Positions 35,023-45,884 are shown, counted from the stretch's first letter. The stretch is 64,000 bases of DNA from Aminobacter aganoensis (GCF_014206975.1 NZ_JACHOU010000003.1:558001-622000), one strand, 5' to 3'. Made by a program: numbers and translations. The notes: generated by a model from the letters alone, not told the origin.

Positions 35023-35397
35023 GAATGCGCTCCGGCCCTGGCTGACGCGTTGCGGATGCGCTGCGCCCTGAAATGGTGGCAAGAGCTTTACCGCGGGAAA
35101 CCTTCCACGCAAAGCGATTGTGCGGCCGTGCAAGAGGCGGCAGCTGAATTTCAACATACATATATCCAAGTATATTGAGAAAGGCAGTCTCACCCGTTTG
35201 GAGCATAGCCTCGATGGTTGCGATATGCATTATTGCCGCGGGGTTAGTTGCAGCACTGGGGATGTTGCAATGAGACTGGACCGGTCGCCGCGGGGGGGAT
35301 GCACAACGACGTGCAGGCTGCGTCAAGCAGTTGGTGCGGCTTGGTTCGATGACTATCGAAGTATCCAAATTTGCGGCTCGCAGGCCGTGGGTGCGTG
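35023..35397. other. divergent intergenic region, 375 bases
   Basis: No gene is supported. It separates the minus-strand binding-protein gene from the plus-strand glycosyltransferase gene and must hold promoters for both. An AT-rich patch at about 35156-35182 (ATACATATATCCAAGTATAT) stands out against the GC-rich background and could include a -10 region or operator. Confidence 0.4.
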
Positions 35398-37338
35398 ATG
35401 GTTGCGACAGACTCCAGTCACGCAGCCATCCGCCCCTTTTTTTCTGCCGGATCATCCGTCGCCGAACAGACTTTTCTCGAAGCCAATAACAATGGGCTGA
35501 GCGTCTACGAACTTGCGCTGGCGAGCCTGCCGGAACTGCAGTCGGCGCTGGATCGGCTCGGGGTTTCGCACCGGATACGTCTCGCAACAGCTTCGCGCGC
35601 GGCCTTCCAGGGCACGACGTTCCAGACAGAATTGCTGGCATCCGGCGTGGTCACGGAGCAGGCCTATTTTGCGGCGATGGCCCGCGAGATCGGGGTCGAA
35701 TTCCTGACCGCGATCGAGCCGCAAAAGCTGATGATGGACGACGAGGCCTGCTGGGCCCAGTTCCACCGCCGGGCCATGCATGCCAGGCTGTGCGAGGCGC
35801 CGGGGCGCCATACGGGGATCGTTGCGCCGGATCAGGCGGGCTGGTGCCTGCTGAAGCAGCATTGCGAAGGCAACCCGGATCTCCGATTGCGCATCAAGGT
35901 GGTGGCGCCGTCCAGGTTGCGGGAGGCCTTGCTGGAGCGCTCCCGCCCGATGCTGACGCGATTTGCCGTCGGCAATCTTCACGACAACAGGCCCGATTGT
36001 TCGGCGCGCAACGTGTTCTGGCCTTGGCAGACCTACAGCTTCGGCATGCTGACGGTGCTGTTGCCATTCGCCATGGTCACCGTGCCGATGCTGGCTCTGT
36101 TTGCCGTGCACCTTTTGCTGGTTTCCTTTTTCATTGCCTGTTCTGCCTTGCGCGCGATTGCTGCGATTGCCCGTCCGCCCGTCGTGCCGATGCCGATCTC
36201 GCTGCCGCTTTCGCCCGACCTGCCGGTCTATTCGGTGCTGGTCGCACTCTATCGCGAGGCCGAAGTCGTGCCCGACCTGCTCGTCGGGCTCGGCCTGCTG
36301 CAATGGCCGCGCAGCAAGATCGAGATCAAGCTGGTGTGCGAGGAAGACGACGCCGAAACCATTGCTGCGATCAGGGCCCACCCTTTGCGCGCCTGCGTCG
36401 AGGTCGTGCTGGTGCCGCCATCGCTGCCACGCACCAAGCCTAAGGCCCTGTCTTATGCGCTGCCGCTGACGCGCGGTGAACTGGTCGTGCTCTACGACGC
36501 CGAAGACAGGCCCCACCCGATGCAACTCGCCGAGGCCTGGCGACGCTTCGAGGCATCCGATCGCGAACTGGCATGCTTGCAGGCGCCGCTCGAGATCGCA
36601 AACCGGCGCGCCGGCCTGATCGCCAGCATGTTCGGCTTCGAATATGCGGCGCTGTTCCGTGGCCTTCTGCCCTGGCTCGCCCACAACCGGATCATGCTGC
36701 CTCTCGGCGGCACATCGAACCACTTCCGCCGCGACGTGCTCGAAGAGGTCGGCGGCTGGGACCCCTACAACGTCACCGAGGACGCCGACCTGGCGCTGCG
36801 CCTGGCCCGCCATGGCTACCGCTGCGAGACGCTGTCCTGCCCGACCCGAGAGGATGGTCCCGAAGACCTCGTTTCGTGGCACAACCAGCGCGTCCGCTGG
36901 TTCAAGGGCTGGATCCAGACCTGGCTGGTGCATATGCGCGAGCCGGGCGCGCTGGCATCGGAACTGCCGTTCGTGTCGTTTGTCGTCACGCAGATCCTGT
37001 TTGCCGGCATGGTGCTGTCGTCGCTGCTGCATCTCGTGCTGATCGCCATGCTGCTGGGGCTGGCAGTACAGGTGCTGTTCGACGTGCCGATGAGCCTGTG
37101 GCAGTCCTATCTCGTCGCCTTCGACATCATCAGCATCCTGCTCGGCTACGGTGCCTTCCTGTTCCTCGGCTGGCTGGTGCTCAAGCCCAGAGACCGGCGC
37201 GGCTTCTGGAAGCTGTGCCTGTTCACGCCGGTCTATTGGACGATGTTGTCATGGGCGGCATGGTGCGCGCTTTACGAGCTCTGGCGGCGTCCGCACCATT
37301 GGGCGAAGACGCCGCATCGCAAGGCCCGTGCATTTTGA
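35398..37338 (+). CDS. family 2 glycosyltransferase, processive type, with N-terminal extra domain
   Basis: A 646-residue inner-membrane glycosyltransferase. Residues about 30-150 form an extra N-terminal domain (LGVSHRIRLATASRAAFQGT, LLASGVVTEQAYFAAMAREI) resembling the MshEN/GspE N-terminal fold; a membrane pair lies at about 205-250 (FGMLTVLLPFAMVTVPMLAL); the GT-A domain has VLVALYREAEV, the D-containing VLYDAEDRPHP, TEDADLALRL and the QRVRW signature (HNQRVRWFKGWIQTWL); C-terminal membrane segments follow at about 520-620. The QxxRW motif marks polymer-forming GT2 enzymes. The product polysaccharide is unknown. A start at ATG 35398 is preferred to an upstream TTG at 35371; neither has a clear ribosome-binding site. 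Confidence 0.88.
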   Translation: MVATDSSHAAIRPFFSAGSSVAEQTFLEANNNGLSVYELALASLPELQSALDRLGVSHRIRLATASRAAFQGTTFQTELLASGVVTEQAYFAAMAREIGVEFLTAIEPQKLMMDDEACWAQFHRRAMHARLCEAPGRHTGIVAPDQAGWCLLKQHCEGNPDLRLRIKVVAPSRLREALLERSRPMLTRFAVGNLHDNRPDCSARNVFWPWQTYSFGMLTVLLPFAMVTVPMLALFAVHLLLVSFFIACSALRAIAAIARPPVVPMPISLPLSPDLPVYSVLVALYREAEVVPDLLVGLGLLQWPRSKIEIKLVCEEDDAETIAAIRAHPLRACVEVVLVPPSLPRTKPKALSYALPLTRGELVVLYDAEDRPHPMQLAEAWRRFEASDRELACLQAPLEIANRRAGLIASMFGFEYAALFRGLLPWLAHNRIMLPLGGTSNHFRRDVLEEVGGWDPYNVTEDADLALRLARHGYRCETLSCPTREDGPEDLVSWHNQRVRWFKGWIQTWLVHMREPGALASELPFVSFVVTQILFAGMVLSSLLHLVLIAMLLGLAVQVLFDVPMSLWQSYLVAFDIISILLGYGAFLFLGWLVLKPRDRRGFWKLCLFTPVYWTMLSWAAWCALYELWRRPHHWAKTPHRKARAF

Positions 37339-37341
37339 GCT

Positions 37342-38277
37342 TCAATCCTTCAGGAATCGCAGGCCTTCGGCGATGATCTTGCCGTCGGGCCGGCCGATCT
37401 CGTCAAGGTCGCGGCCGTCATAGGTCAGCGCGCGCAGGATGTGGCGGATGACGGCGATGCGCCCGCGCCGCTTGTCGTTGGCCTGCACCACGATCCACGG
37501 CGCATGCTTGGTGTGGGTCTTGTCGACCATCAGTTCGATCGCCCTGGTGTAGTCGTCCCACTTGCTGATGCCGGCGATGTCCATCGGCGAGAACTTCCAG
37601 CTCTTCAGCGCGCTGTGGCGCCGGTCGTGGAAACGCTTGAGTTGCATCTCCTGGCTGATGTCGAGCCAGAACTTGAAGAAATGAATGCCCTCGTTGACGA
37701 TCATCTGCTCGAAATGAGGGGTCTCGTCGAGAAATTGCCGGTGCTGCTCGGGCGTGCAGAAACCCATCACCGGCTCGACGCCGGCCCGGTTGTACCAGGA
37801 GCGGTCGAAGGTGACGAACTCGCCAGCCGTCGGAAACTGCTGGACGTAGCGCTGGTAGTACCATTGGCCGCGTTCGGTCTCGGTCGGCTTGGTCAGCGCG
37901 ACGTTGCGCGCCGTGCGCGGGTTCATGTATTCGCGCACCGCCGAGATGGTGCCGCCCTTGCCGGCCGCGTCGCGACCCTCGAACAGCACCAGCACGCGCT
38001 TGCCTGTGGCCTGGAGCCAGGCCTGCAGCTTGACCAGTTCGACCTGCAGATGCTCGAGCGTCTGCTCGTATTCCTTTTGCGGCAGCTTGTCGTCGTAGGG
38101 GTAGTTGCCCGATTTCAGCGCCTTCTTGTCGATCCAGTCGGGAAGGTTGGGGTCGTTGATGTCGAAGGTGCGCTCGTCCTTGCCGATCTTGATTTCAACC
38201 GGGCCGGCTTTTGGCGCCGCATCGGCGGTCATCGCATGCCCTGCCTCGGCCTTCTTGCTTTCCTTGTCCTTTTTCAT
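37342..38277 (-). CDS. ppk2: polyphosphate kinase 2
   Basis: A 311-residue class I PPK2 that transfers phosphate between polyphosphate and nucleotides. Walker A is in [18 protein letters not shown] near residue 95, Walker B/lid features are [20 protein letters not shown] and [17 protein letters not shown], and a [20 protein letters not shown] segment is typical. A basic N-terminal tail precedes the domain. I use ATG 38277 ([20 protein letters not shown]) rather than TTG 38304. It is convergent with the glycosyltransferase gene and divergent from phoR, whose product senses phosphate, a sensible neighbourhood for phosphate storage. Confidence 0.95.
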   Translation of the reverse strand: MKKDKESKKAEAGHAMTADAAPKAGPVEIKIGKDERTFDINDPNLPDWIDKKALKSGNYPYDDKLPQKEYEQTLEHLQVELVKLQAWLQATGKRVLVLFEGRDAAGKGGTISAVREYMNPRTARNVALTKPTETERGQWYYQRYVQQFPTAGEFVTFDRSWYNRAGVEPVMGFCTPEQHRQFLDETPHFEQMIVNEGIHFFKFWLDISQEMQLKRFHDRRHSALKSWKFSPMDIAGISKWDDYTRAIELMVDKTHTKHAPWIVVQANDKRRGRIAVIRHILRALTYDGRDLDEIGRPDGKIIAEGLRFLKD

Positions 38278-38376
38278 GGTCCCGGCACCTTTCCAGCTTG
38301 GCAAGTCATGCTATTGGGTGGCTAGGAAGCGGTCCAGAGGCTTCTTGAGGGCGCTCGGCGCCACGGAAAAGTTCGT

Positions 38377-39654
<1,278 letters not shown>

Positions 39655-39790
39655 GCATTTGGGCAGGCTTGTGCCGGCCTTTCGGCGGCAGCGCACCGCC
39701 TCGCTTGCCCATTTCTTTTTTCCGTCATGTCGTTAGCCTATGAGTGCGGATTCAGGATCACGAATCCGTTTCATATCCAGGAAGTCCGCC

Positions 39791-40516
39791 ATGCTTACGC
39801 AACACACTGTCCGAGCCTATGACGAGGAACTGCAATTTCTGGCGCGGAAGATAGCTGCCATGGGCGGGCAGGCCGAGCGCATGGTCGACCAGGCGATCAA
39901 TGCGCTCGTCAATGCCGATCACGCGCTGGCCCAGAAGGTCGTCCAGGACGACCTGCTGCTCGACGAGGCCGAGCGCGAGATCGACGACAAGGCGATCCTG
40001 GTCATTGCCCGGCGCCAGCCGATGGCGACCGACCTGCGCGAGATCATCGGCGCGATCCGCATCTCCGCCGACCTGGAACGCGTCGGCGACCTTGGCAAGA
40101 ACATCGCCAAGCGCGTGGCGGCGGTGGCCGAAGGCCGGCAGCCGAACAGCCTGTTCCGCGGCCTCGAGGCGCTGGCCGAACTGGCGCTGACCCAGTTGAA
40201 GGACGTGCTTGACGTCTACGCGTCGCGCTCTGTCGAGCGCATCGGCATCGTGCGCGATCGCGACGAGCAGATCGACGCCATGTACACCTCGCTGTTCCGC
40301 GAGTTGCTGACCTACATGATGGAAGATCCGCGCAACATCACGCCCTGCACGCACCTTCTGTTCGTGGCCAAGAACATCGAGCGCATCGGCGACCACGCCA
40401 CCAACATCGCCGAGACGATCTATTACATCGTCACCGGCGAACAGATGCCGCCGGAACGGCCCAAGGAGGACAGGAGCCACGGCGTGACGCTTGCCGACGA
40501 CGGCAAGTCCGGCTGA
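39791..40516 (+). CDS. phoU: phosphate signalling complex protein PhoU
   Basis: A 241-residue PhoU with two three-helix repeats, each carrying the conserved (E/D)xxxD metal-ligand pattern (ADLERVGDLGKNIAKR near 95, AKNIERIGDHATNIAETIYY near 200). PhoU couples the Pst transporter to PhoR and restrains the Pho response. ATG 39791 has AGGA 8 bases upstream. It is 136 bases after phoR, with no pst genes between; upstream, GGATTC and GAATCC flank AGGATCAC (two GANTC sites). Confidence 0.95.
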   Translation: MLTQHTVRAYDEELQFLARKIAAMGGQAERMVDQAINALVNADHALAQKVVQDDLLLDEAEREIDDKAILVIARRQPMATDLREIIGAIRISADLERVGDLGKNIAKRVAAVAEGRQPNSLFRGLEALAELALTQLKDVLDVYASRSVERIGIVRDRDEQIDAMYTSLFRELLTYMMEDPRNITPCTHLLFVAKNIERIGDHATNIAETIYYIVTGEQMPPERPKEDRSHGVTLADDGKSG

Positions 40517-40589
40517 GGCAGCCTCTTCTTCCCGGCGTGCGGAAGGTCTAGACTGGGATCCTGATCAGGCGGCCTCGAACGGGTGCAGC

Positions 40590-41603
40590 ATGACCGAGCT
40601 TGCCAGGAAGTTCGACAAGGGCGCTGAGCTGGAAGACGGGGTCGTCGCCTCCAGCGTCTATCTCGGCGGGCGCCGCATCGCCGACATCGCCATCGAGGAA
40701 GCAGGCGACTGGTCTGAGAGGGAAGGGCACGTCGTCTGGATCGGCCTTCTCGAACCCAGCCGCGAACTTCTGCTTCGGGTCCAGCAGCAGTTTCATCTCC
40801 ACGACCTCGCCATCGAGGATGCCGAGCACCCGCACCAGCGACCCAAGGTCGAGCAATATGGCGATGCGCTGTTCATCGTCGCCAGGACCGCCCAGCTCAT
40901 CCAGGGCAGGGTCGATTTCGGCGAGACCCATATCTTTGTCGGCAAGGGCTACATCGTCAGCGTTCGCCACGGCGTCTCGACGTCATATGCCGCGGTGCGC
41001 CAGCACTGGGAGAGCTGCCCCAGCGCGCTCGCCAAGGGCGAGGATTTCATCCTCTATGCCATCCTCGACTTCATCGTCGACAACTACATGCCGGTGCTCG
41101 AGCAGATCGAGGAAGAGGTCGACCGCATAGAGGACGGCGTGCTCGCGCGGCCGATGACATCGAAGGACATCGAGCGGCTCTACATGCTGCGTCGCGACCT
41201 GCTGCGCCTGCGCAATGCGGCCGGCCCTCTGGTCGAGGTTTGCCGCAGGCTGACCAGCGCCGACCTGCCGCAGTTGCGCCCGGCCATGCACCCGCTGTTC
41301 CGCGACGTCACCGATCATATCCGGACCGTGCTGGAGAAGGTCGACAACCTGCGCGAAGTGCTGGCCTTCGCCTTCGAGGCGAGCCTTCTCGTCGGCCAGA
41401 GCCAGGAGACGGCGATTGCCAAGAAGCTCGCCTCCTGGGCGGCGATCCTGGCCGTTCCGACCGCGCTCGCCGGCATTTACGGCATGAATTTCAACGACAT
41501 GCCGGAGCTGCAGTTCAGCTACGGCTATCCCACCGTGCTCATTGCCATCGCCACGATCTGCTCGATCCTCTACTGGCGGTTCAGGAAGAATGGCTGGCTG
41601 TGA
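40590..41603 (+). CDS. corA: CorA-family magnesium/divalent-cation channel
   Basis: A 337-residue CorA: a large cytoplasmic funnel domain (VVWIGLLEPSRELLLRVQQQ, LAIEDAEHPHQRPKVEQYGD) and two C-terminal membrane helices with the selectivity loop motif in ALAGIYGMNFNDMPEL near 310 (YGMNF). It is expected as a homopentamer in the inner membrane carrying Mg2+ or Co2+. It lies 73 bases after phoU on the same strand, where phoB might be expected in related genomes. Heptamer repeat arrays begin 13 bases after its stop. Confidence 0.93.
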   Translation: MTELARKFDKGAELEDGVVASSVYLGGRRIADIAIEEAGDWSEREGHVVWIGLLEPSRELLLRVQQQFHLHDLAIEDAEHPHQRPKVEQYGDALFIVARTAQLIQGRVDFGETHIFVGKGYIVSVRHGVSTSYAAVRQHWESCPSALAKGEDFILYAILDFIVDNYMPVLEQIEEEVDRIEDGVLARPMTSKDIERLYMLRRDLLRLRNAAGPLVEVCRRLTSADLPQLRPAMHPLFRDVTDHIRTVLEKVDNLREVLAFAFEASLLVGQSQETAIAKKLASWAAILAVPTALAGIYGMNFNDMPELQFSYGYPTVLIAIATICSILYWRFRKNGWL

Positions 41604-41615
41604 GGGGAGCGGATG

Positions 41616-41679
41616 GCGAATAGCGAGTAGCGAGTAGGGAGTAGGGAGTAGGGAGTAGGGAATAGGGAATAGGGAATAG
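41616..41679. repeat. heptanucleotide tandem array, left (9 units)
   Basis: Nine consecutive 7-base units of type GCGAATA / GCGAGTA / GGGAGTA / GGGAATA: one, two, three and three copies in order. Each run of identical units suggests slippage expansion. It mirrors the right array at 41728-41776. Confidence 0.9.
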
Positions 41680-41727
41680 AAAAGGGCCTCGGGTCGCCTT
41701 GACGTCCCGAAGCCCTGGAACTTGTTT

Positions 41728-41776
41728 CTATTCGCTATTCGCTATTCGCTATTCGCTATTCGCTATTCGCTATTCG
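41728..41776. repeat. heptanucleotide tandem array, right (7 units)
   Basis: Seven perfect copies of CTATTCG, the reverse complement of the CGAATAG phase of the left array. They end one base before the gcrA stop codon (41778). The spacer between the arrays holds its own hairpin, GGCCTCGGG and CCCGAAGCC. Confidence 0.92.
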
Positions 41777-41777
41777 C

Positions 41778-42296
41778 TCACCGCGACCGGCGACGCTCGG
41801 AGGCTGGCTGGAAGGCGATCTTCGAGTGGTAGCCGCAATAAGGGCCGCTCTCGCCGGCTTCGTTGCCGCAGAAATTGAAGTCTTCGCTCAGCGGGTCGCC
41901 ATTCGGCCACTTGCAGGTGCGCTCGTTGAGCTGCACCAGCTGGAGCCGTCGCGAGATCGGCACGACGACGTTTTCCACCGGGCGGATGTAGTGGCGGGCG
42001 ACCGGCTCGACGTCGAACTGCGCCTGCAGCGCGGTGGCGCCGATGCTTGCTGTGACCGTGCGCGTCACGGTTGCCGTGCGCTGCACCGTCTTGGTCGCAG
42101 TGCTTGCCGTTGTCGTCTTCTTCTGGCGCGCCGGGGCGGCCGTTGCGCGGCCGCGGCTCGACAGCTTCAGCCGGTGAACCTTGCCGATGACGGCATTGCG
42201 GCTGACGCCGCCCAATTGTGCCGCGATCTGGCTTGCGCTCAGACCTTCCGACCAAAGCTTTCTGAGAAGTTCGACCCGCTCGTCAGTCCAATTCAT
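41778..42296 (-). CDS. gcrA: GcrA cell-cycle regulator
   Basis: A 172-residue GcrA, a sigma70-interacting activator that reads CcrM-methylated GANTC sites in alphaproteobacterial cell-cycle control. The N-terminal helix-turn-helix is MNWTDERVELLRKLWSEGLS then ASQIAAQLGGVSRNAVIGKV, a low-complexity Thr/Ala linker spans 55-85, and the C-terminal domain has CKWPNGDP, FCGNEAGESGPYCGYHSKIA, with Cys/His ligands of a zinc-like site. AGGAG precedes ATG 42296. The upstream 352-base intergenic region carries four GANTC sites. The C-terminal end abuts the right heptamer array. Confidence 0.95.
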   Translation of the reverse strand: MNWTDERVELLRKLWSEGLSASQIAAQLGGVSRNAVIGKVHRLKLSSRGRATAAPARQKKTTTASTATKTVQRTATVTRTVTASIGATALQAQFDVEPVARHYIRPVENVVVPISRRLQLVQLNERTCKWPNGDPLSEDFNFCGNEAGESGPYCGYHSKIAFQPASERRRSR

Positions 42297-42330
42297 GAGA
42301 CCGTGCTCCTGATTTAACGCGCAGAATTCG

Positions 42331-42472
42331 GAATCCTTTTCCGTCCCGGCAAGCCGGGTGGGCACCACATCTATTCGATGGATATGTCCGCCGCACGAAA
42401 TCTAGTTATTTCTCAATTACAATTATCGATGCGCTGACTCTGTGACAAGAGTCCCAGGGGTCTTCACGATTC
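42331..42472. promoter_or_regulatory. cluster of four GANTC (CcrM-type) methylation sites
   Basis: GAATC at 42331-42335, GACTC at 42436-42440, GAGTC at 42449-42453 and GATTC at 42468-42472, in the gcrA/argD divergent region. Such clusters mark promoters governed by CcrM methylation and GcrA. Confidence 0.55.
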
Positions 42473-42561
42473 GGTTTTTTCGGTTTTCCCCAACTTGCCG
42501 GAGTTCGACGTCTCGGCAGCGCCGGGGAGATTGGAACGCACGCGTCTATGCGACGTTTTCG

Positions 42562-42590
42562 TTGACTTTGTGGCCGAAAAATCTGATATA
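42562..42590 (+). promoter_or_regulatory. predicted sigma70-type promoter of argD
   Basis: TTGACT at 42562-42567, a 17-base spacer and GATATA at 42585-42590. The predicted start is near 42597, immediately before a hairpin at 42600-42616. Confidence 0.65.
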
Positions 42591-42599
42591 GCCCGCAGG

Positions 42600-42621
42600 G
42601 CCGCCGCTGAGGCGGCTTTTT
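42600..42621 (+). terminator. hairpin with T-run in the argD leader
   Basis: GCCGCC, loop GCTGA, GGCGGC then TTTTT. It has the form of an intrinsic terminator but lies 27 bases ahead of argD and right at the predicted transcript start, so it may be an attenuator-like or mRNA-stabilising 5' structure. Confidence 0.55.
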
Positions 42622-42648
42622 AATTTTCCGGTTCCGGAGAGGCATATA

Positions 42649-43842
42649 ATGAGCGGATCGGCGCTTTACGAGACGTTTGCTCGCGCACCCCTGGCTTTCG
42701 AGCGAGGCGAGGGTTCTTGGCTGATCACCGAGACCGGCGAGCGATATCTCGATTTCGCTGGTGGCATCGCCGTCAATTCGTTGGGCCACGGCCATCCGCA
42801 TCTTGTTGCAGCGCTGACCGAGCAGGCCGCCAAGCTGTGGCACGTCTCCAATCTCTACCAGATCCCCGGCCAGAGCCGGCTGGGCGAGCGGCTGACCGAA
42901 ACCTCGTTTGCCGACCGCGTCTTCTTCACCAACTCGGGCGCGGAAGCGCTTGAGTGCGCGATCAAGACCGCGCGCCGCTGCCAGTATGTGAACGGCCATC
43001 CCGAGCGTTTCCGTGTCATCACCTTCGAGGGCGCATTCCATGGCCGTACGCTGGCGACCATCGCCGCCGGCGGACAGGCCAAGTATCTCGAAGGCTTCGG
43101 CCCGAAGGTCGAGGGGTTCGACCAGGTCGCCTTCGACGACATCGATGCAGCCGAAAAGCTGATCGGCCCGGAGACGGCGGCAATCCTGCTTGAGCCGGTG
43201 CAGGGGGAGGGCGGCATCCGCCCATTCCCGACGCAGTCGCTGAAGCGCCTGCGCGAGCTGTGCGACAAGCATGGCCTGCTGCTCATTTTCGATGAAGTCC
43301 AGTGCGGCGTCGGCCGGACCGGCAAGCTCTACGGCTATGAATGGTCGGGTGTATCGCCGGACCTGATGGCGATTGCCAAGGGTATCGGCGGCGGCTTCCC
43401 GGTCGGTGCCTGCCTCGCCACCGAAGCGGCGGCCAAAGGCATGACGGCGGGCGTGCATGGCACCACCTTCGGCGGCAATCCCCTTGCCATGGCTGTCGGC
43501 AACGCCGTGCTCGACGTGCTACTCGAAGAAGGCTTCCTCGAAGAGGTTAGCCGCAAGGCATTGCTGATGAAGCAGGGCCTGGCGTCGATCGCCGACGAGT
43601 TCCCCGATGTGATTGCCGAAATCCGCGGCACCGGCCTGATGCTCGGCGTCAAGTGCACCATGCCCAACACCAAGGTGAACATGGCGCTGCGCGACCAGAA
43701 GCTGCTCGCGGTGCCCGCCGGCGAAAATGTGCTGCGTCTGTTGCCGCCGCTGACGATCACCGACGCAGAGATCCGAGAGGCGCTGGCGCGCATTCGCGCC
43801 GGAGCTGCAAGCCTCTCCAAGGCCGCCGCCAACGGCGGCTGA
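42649..43842 (+). CDS. argD: acetylornithine transaminase
   Basis: A 397-residue PLP enzyme of arginine biosynthesis that converts N-acetylglutamate semialdehyde to N-acetylornithine; family members often also act in lysine synthesis. It starts [20 protein letters not shown]; the aldehyde-binding segment is [18 protein letters not shown] near 90, the phosphate/ring Asp is in [19 protein letters not shown] near 220, and the PLP Lys in [19 protein letters not shown] near 245. GGAG lies before ATG 42649. argF follows after 15 bases, so they form an operon. Confidence 0.95.
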   Translation: MSGSALYETFARAPLAFERGEGSWLITETGERYLDFAGGIAVNSLGHGHPHLVAALTEQAAKLWHVSNLYQIPGQSRLGERLTETSFADRVFFTNSGAEALECAIKTARRCQYVNGHPERFRVITFEGAFHGRTLATIAAGGQAKYLEGFGPKVEGFDQVAFDDIDAAEKLIGPETAAILLEPVQGEGGIRPFPTQSLKRLRELCDKHGLLLIFDEVQCGVGRTGKLYGYEWSGVSPDLMAIAKGIGGGFPVGACLATEAAAKGMTAGVHGTTFGGNPLAMAVGNAVLDVLLEEGFLEEVSRKALLMKQGLASIADEFPDVIAEIRGTGLMLGVKCTMPNTKVNMALRDQKLLAVPAGENVLRLLPPLTITDAEIREALARIRAGAASLSKAAANGG

Positions 43843-43857
43843 ACCCAGGGAAGTTAC

Positions 43858-44775
43858 ATGACCAGCGGGATTCGCCACTTCACCGACCTCTCGGCACTTT
43901 CCGGGAGCGACCTTCGCGGGATTCTGGACGATGCGGCGGTGCGCAAGGCGCGCCTGAAAGCCGGCGAACGATCCAAGCCGCTCGAAGGCAAGGTGCTGGC
44001 GATGATCTTCGACAAGCCGTCGACCCGCACGCGCATCTCGTTCGACGTCGGCATGCGTCAGCTCGGCGGCGAGACCATCATGCTGACCGGCACCGAGATG
44101 CAGCTCGGCCGCTCGGAATCGATCGCCGACACCGCCAAGGTGCTGTCGCGCTACGTCGATGCGATCATGATCCGCACGACAGCGCATGAGCGCCTGATCG
44201 AGCTGACCGAGAATGCCACGATCCCCGTCATCAACGGCCTGACCGACGACACCCATCCCTGCCAGCTGATGGCCGATATCCTCACCTTCGAGGAGCATCG
44301 CGGCCCGGTGCGCGGCAAGACCTTTGCCTGGACCGGCGACGGCAACAACGTGCTGCATTCGCTGCTCGAGGCTTCGGCCCGTTTCAGCTTCAACGTCAAC
44401 GTGGCGGTGCCGGAAGGCAGCGAGCCGGAGCAGAAATACATCGACTGGGCCGGCGCCAATGGCGGCAAGGTGACGCTGACGCGTTCGGCCGAGGACGCGG
44501 TTCGCGGCGTCGACGCCATCGTCACCGACTGCTGGGTTTCGATGGGGCAGGAGCACCGCGCGCGCGGCCACAATGTCTTCCTGCCCTATCAGGTCAACGC
44601 CGACCTGATGAAGCTCGCTAGGCCCGACGCGCTGTTCATGCACTGCCTGCCCGCCCATCGCGGCGAGGAAGTGACCGACGACGTGATCGACGGCCCGAAT
44701 TCGGTGGTCTTCGACGAGGCGGAAAACCGCCTGCACGCCCAGAAGGCGGTGCTTGCCTGGTGCCTCGGCGCTTGA
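43858..44775 (+). CDS. argF: ornithine carbamoyltransferase
   Basis: A 305-residue enzyme making citrulline from ornithine and carbamoyl phosphate. The carbamoyl-phosphate loop is [19 protein letters not shown] near 48, the [11 protein letters not shown] segment is near 135, the ornithine-binding DCWVSMGQE near 225, and the catalytic Cys in [12 protein letters not shown] near 262. It is the second gene of the argD-argF unit. Confidence 0.96.
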   Translation: MTSGIRHFTDLSALSGSDLRGILDDAAVRKARLKAGERSKPLEGKVLAMIFDKPSTRTRISFDVGMRQLGGETIMLTGTEMQLGRSESIADTAKVLSRYVDAIMIRTTAHERLIELTENATIPVINGLTDDTHPCQLMADILTFEEHRGPVRGKTFAWTGDGNNVLHSLLEASARFSFNVNVAVPEGSEPEQKYIDWAGANGGKVTLTRSAEDAVRGVDAIVTDCWVSMGQEHRARGHNVFLPYQVNADLMKLARPDALFMHCLPAHRGEEVTDDVIDGPNSVVFDEAENRLHAQKAVLAWCLGA

Positions 44776-44891
44776 ATGACCGGTCCCGCGACCCTATTTG
44801 GGGCGGGATCATTCTATTGTCATCAAAGCCATGTTCTGCGACCGTCGGTAGGCCGACTGGTCGCGGACTTCTTTAGACGGGAAAAATTCCA

Positions 44892-45884
44892 GTGACTGAG
44901 ACCGAACGCAAGCTCGGCGAATTCGGGTTCGCCGGCGACGACCATGTTGTTCCATTCGCGGTGGAGCCGCTCGACGTGCGCGGCCGCACCGTGCAGTTGG
45001 GGCCTTTGCTCGACCGGATTCTCGAGCGCCACGACTATCCGGAACCCGTGGCCCGGCTTCTCGCCGAGGCCTGCGTGGTGACCGTCCTGCTTGGCACCTC
45101 TTTGAAGTTCGAAGGCAAGTTCATCCTCCAGACCCGCACCGACGGGCCGGTGGACATGCTGGTTGCCGACTTCACCACGCCGCATTCGCTGCGCGCCTAT
45201 GCCCGCTTCGATGCCGACCGTGTCGATGCGGCGATCGAGGCCGGCATGACCGCGCCCGAAGACCTGCTCGGCGGCGGCGTTCTGGCGCTGACCATCGACC
45301 AGGGCGAACACACCCAGCGCTACCAGGGCATCGTCGAGCTCAACGGCATCACGCTGGAAGAGGCGGCCCGCACCTATTTCCGCCAGTCGGAGCAGATCCC
45401 GACCGACGTCCGCCTGTCGGTGGCAAAGCTGGTCCTGCCCGCCGAAGGCGGCCCGCGCGAACATTGGCGCGCCGGCGGCCTTCTCGCGCAGTTCCTTCCC
45501 GACTCGCCGGAGCGCCGGCGCGTCCAGGACATGCATGGCGGCGACGGTGACGAGCGTGACGTCAGCGTGCATCCCGACGACAATTCCTGGCAGGAGCTCT
45601 TGGCGCTGGTCGCCACCATCGAGCCGACCGAACTGATCGATCCGACGGTCGGCACGGAAAGGCTGCTCTACCGGCTGTTCCACGAGCATGGCGCGCGCGT
45701 GTATGAAGGCGTGCGCGTTGTCGACGATTGCTCGTGTTCGGGCCAGAAGATCAAGGGCATCCTGCAAGGCTTCACCGCCGAGGAGATCACCGACAGCGTC
45801 GAGGATGGCGTCATCCGGGTGGCCTGCGAATTCTGCTCCAAGTCCTACGAGTTCGACCCTGCCGAGTTCGCGTCGGCCCAGTAA
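44892..45884 (+). CDS. hslO: redox-regulated chaperone Hsp33
   Basis: A 330-residue Hsp33 holdase. The C-terminal zinc-redox switch has CSCSGQKIKGILQGF and CEFCSKSYEFDPAEF; four Cys are placed as CxC and CxxC, the activating disulphide sites. The GTG start at 44892 is used; GGGA lies about 11 bases upstream. It is convergent with apaG (4-base gap), 116 bases after argF. Confidence 0.95.
   Translation: MTETERKLGEFGFAGDDHVVPFAVEPLDVRGRTVQLGPLLDRILERHDYPEPVARLLAEACVVTVLLGTSLKFEGKFILQTRTDGPVDMLVADFTTPHSLRAYARFDADRVDAAIEAGMTAPEDLLGGGVLALTIDQGEHTQRYQGIVELNGITLEEAARTYFRQSEQIPTDVRLSVAKLVLPAEGGPREHWRAGGLLAQFLPDSPERRRVQDMHGGDGDERDVSVHPDDNSWQELLALVATIEPTELIDPTVGTERLLYRLFHEHGARVYEGVRVVDDCSCSGQKIKGILQGFTAEEITDSVEDGVIRVACEFCSKSYEFDPAEFASAQ

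Noticed and set aside
41616-41776. Tandem repeats considered as a CRISPR array
   Set aside because: Units are 7 bases without spacers, and there are no cas genes.
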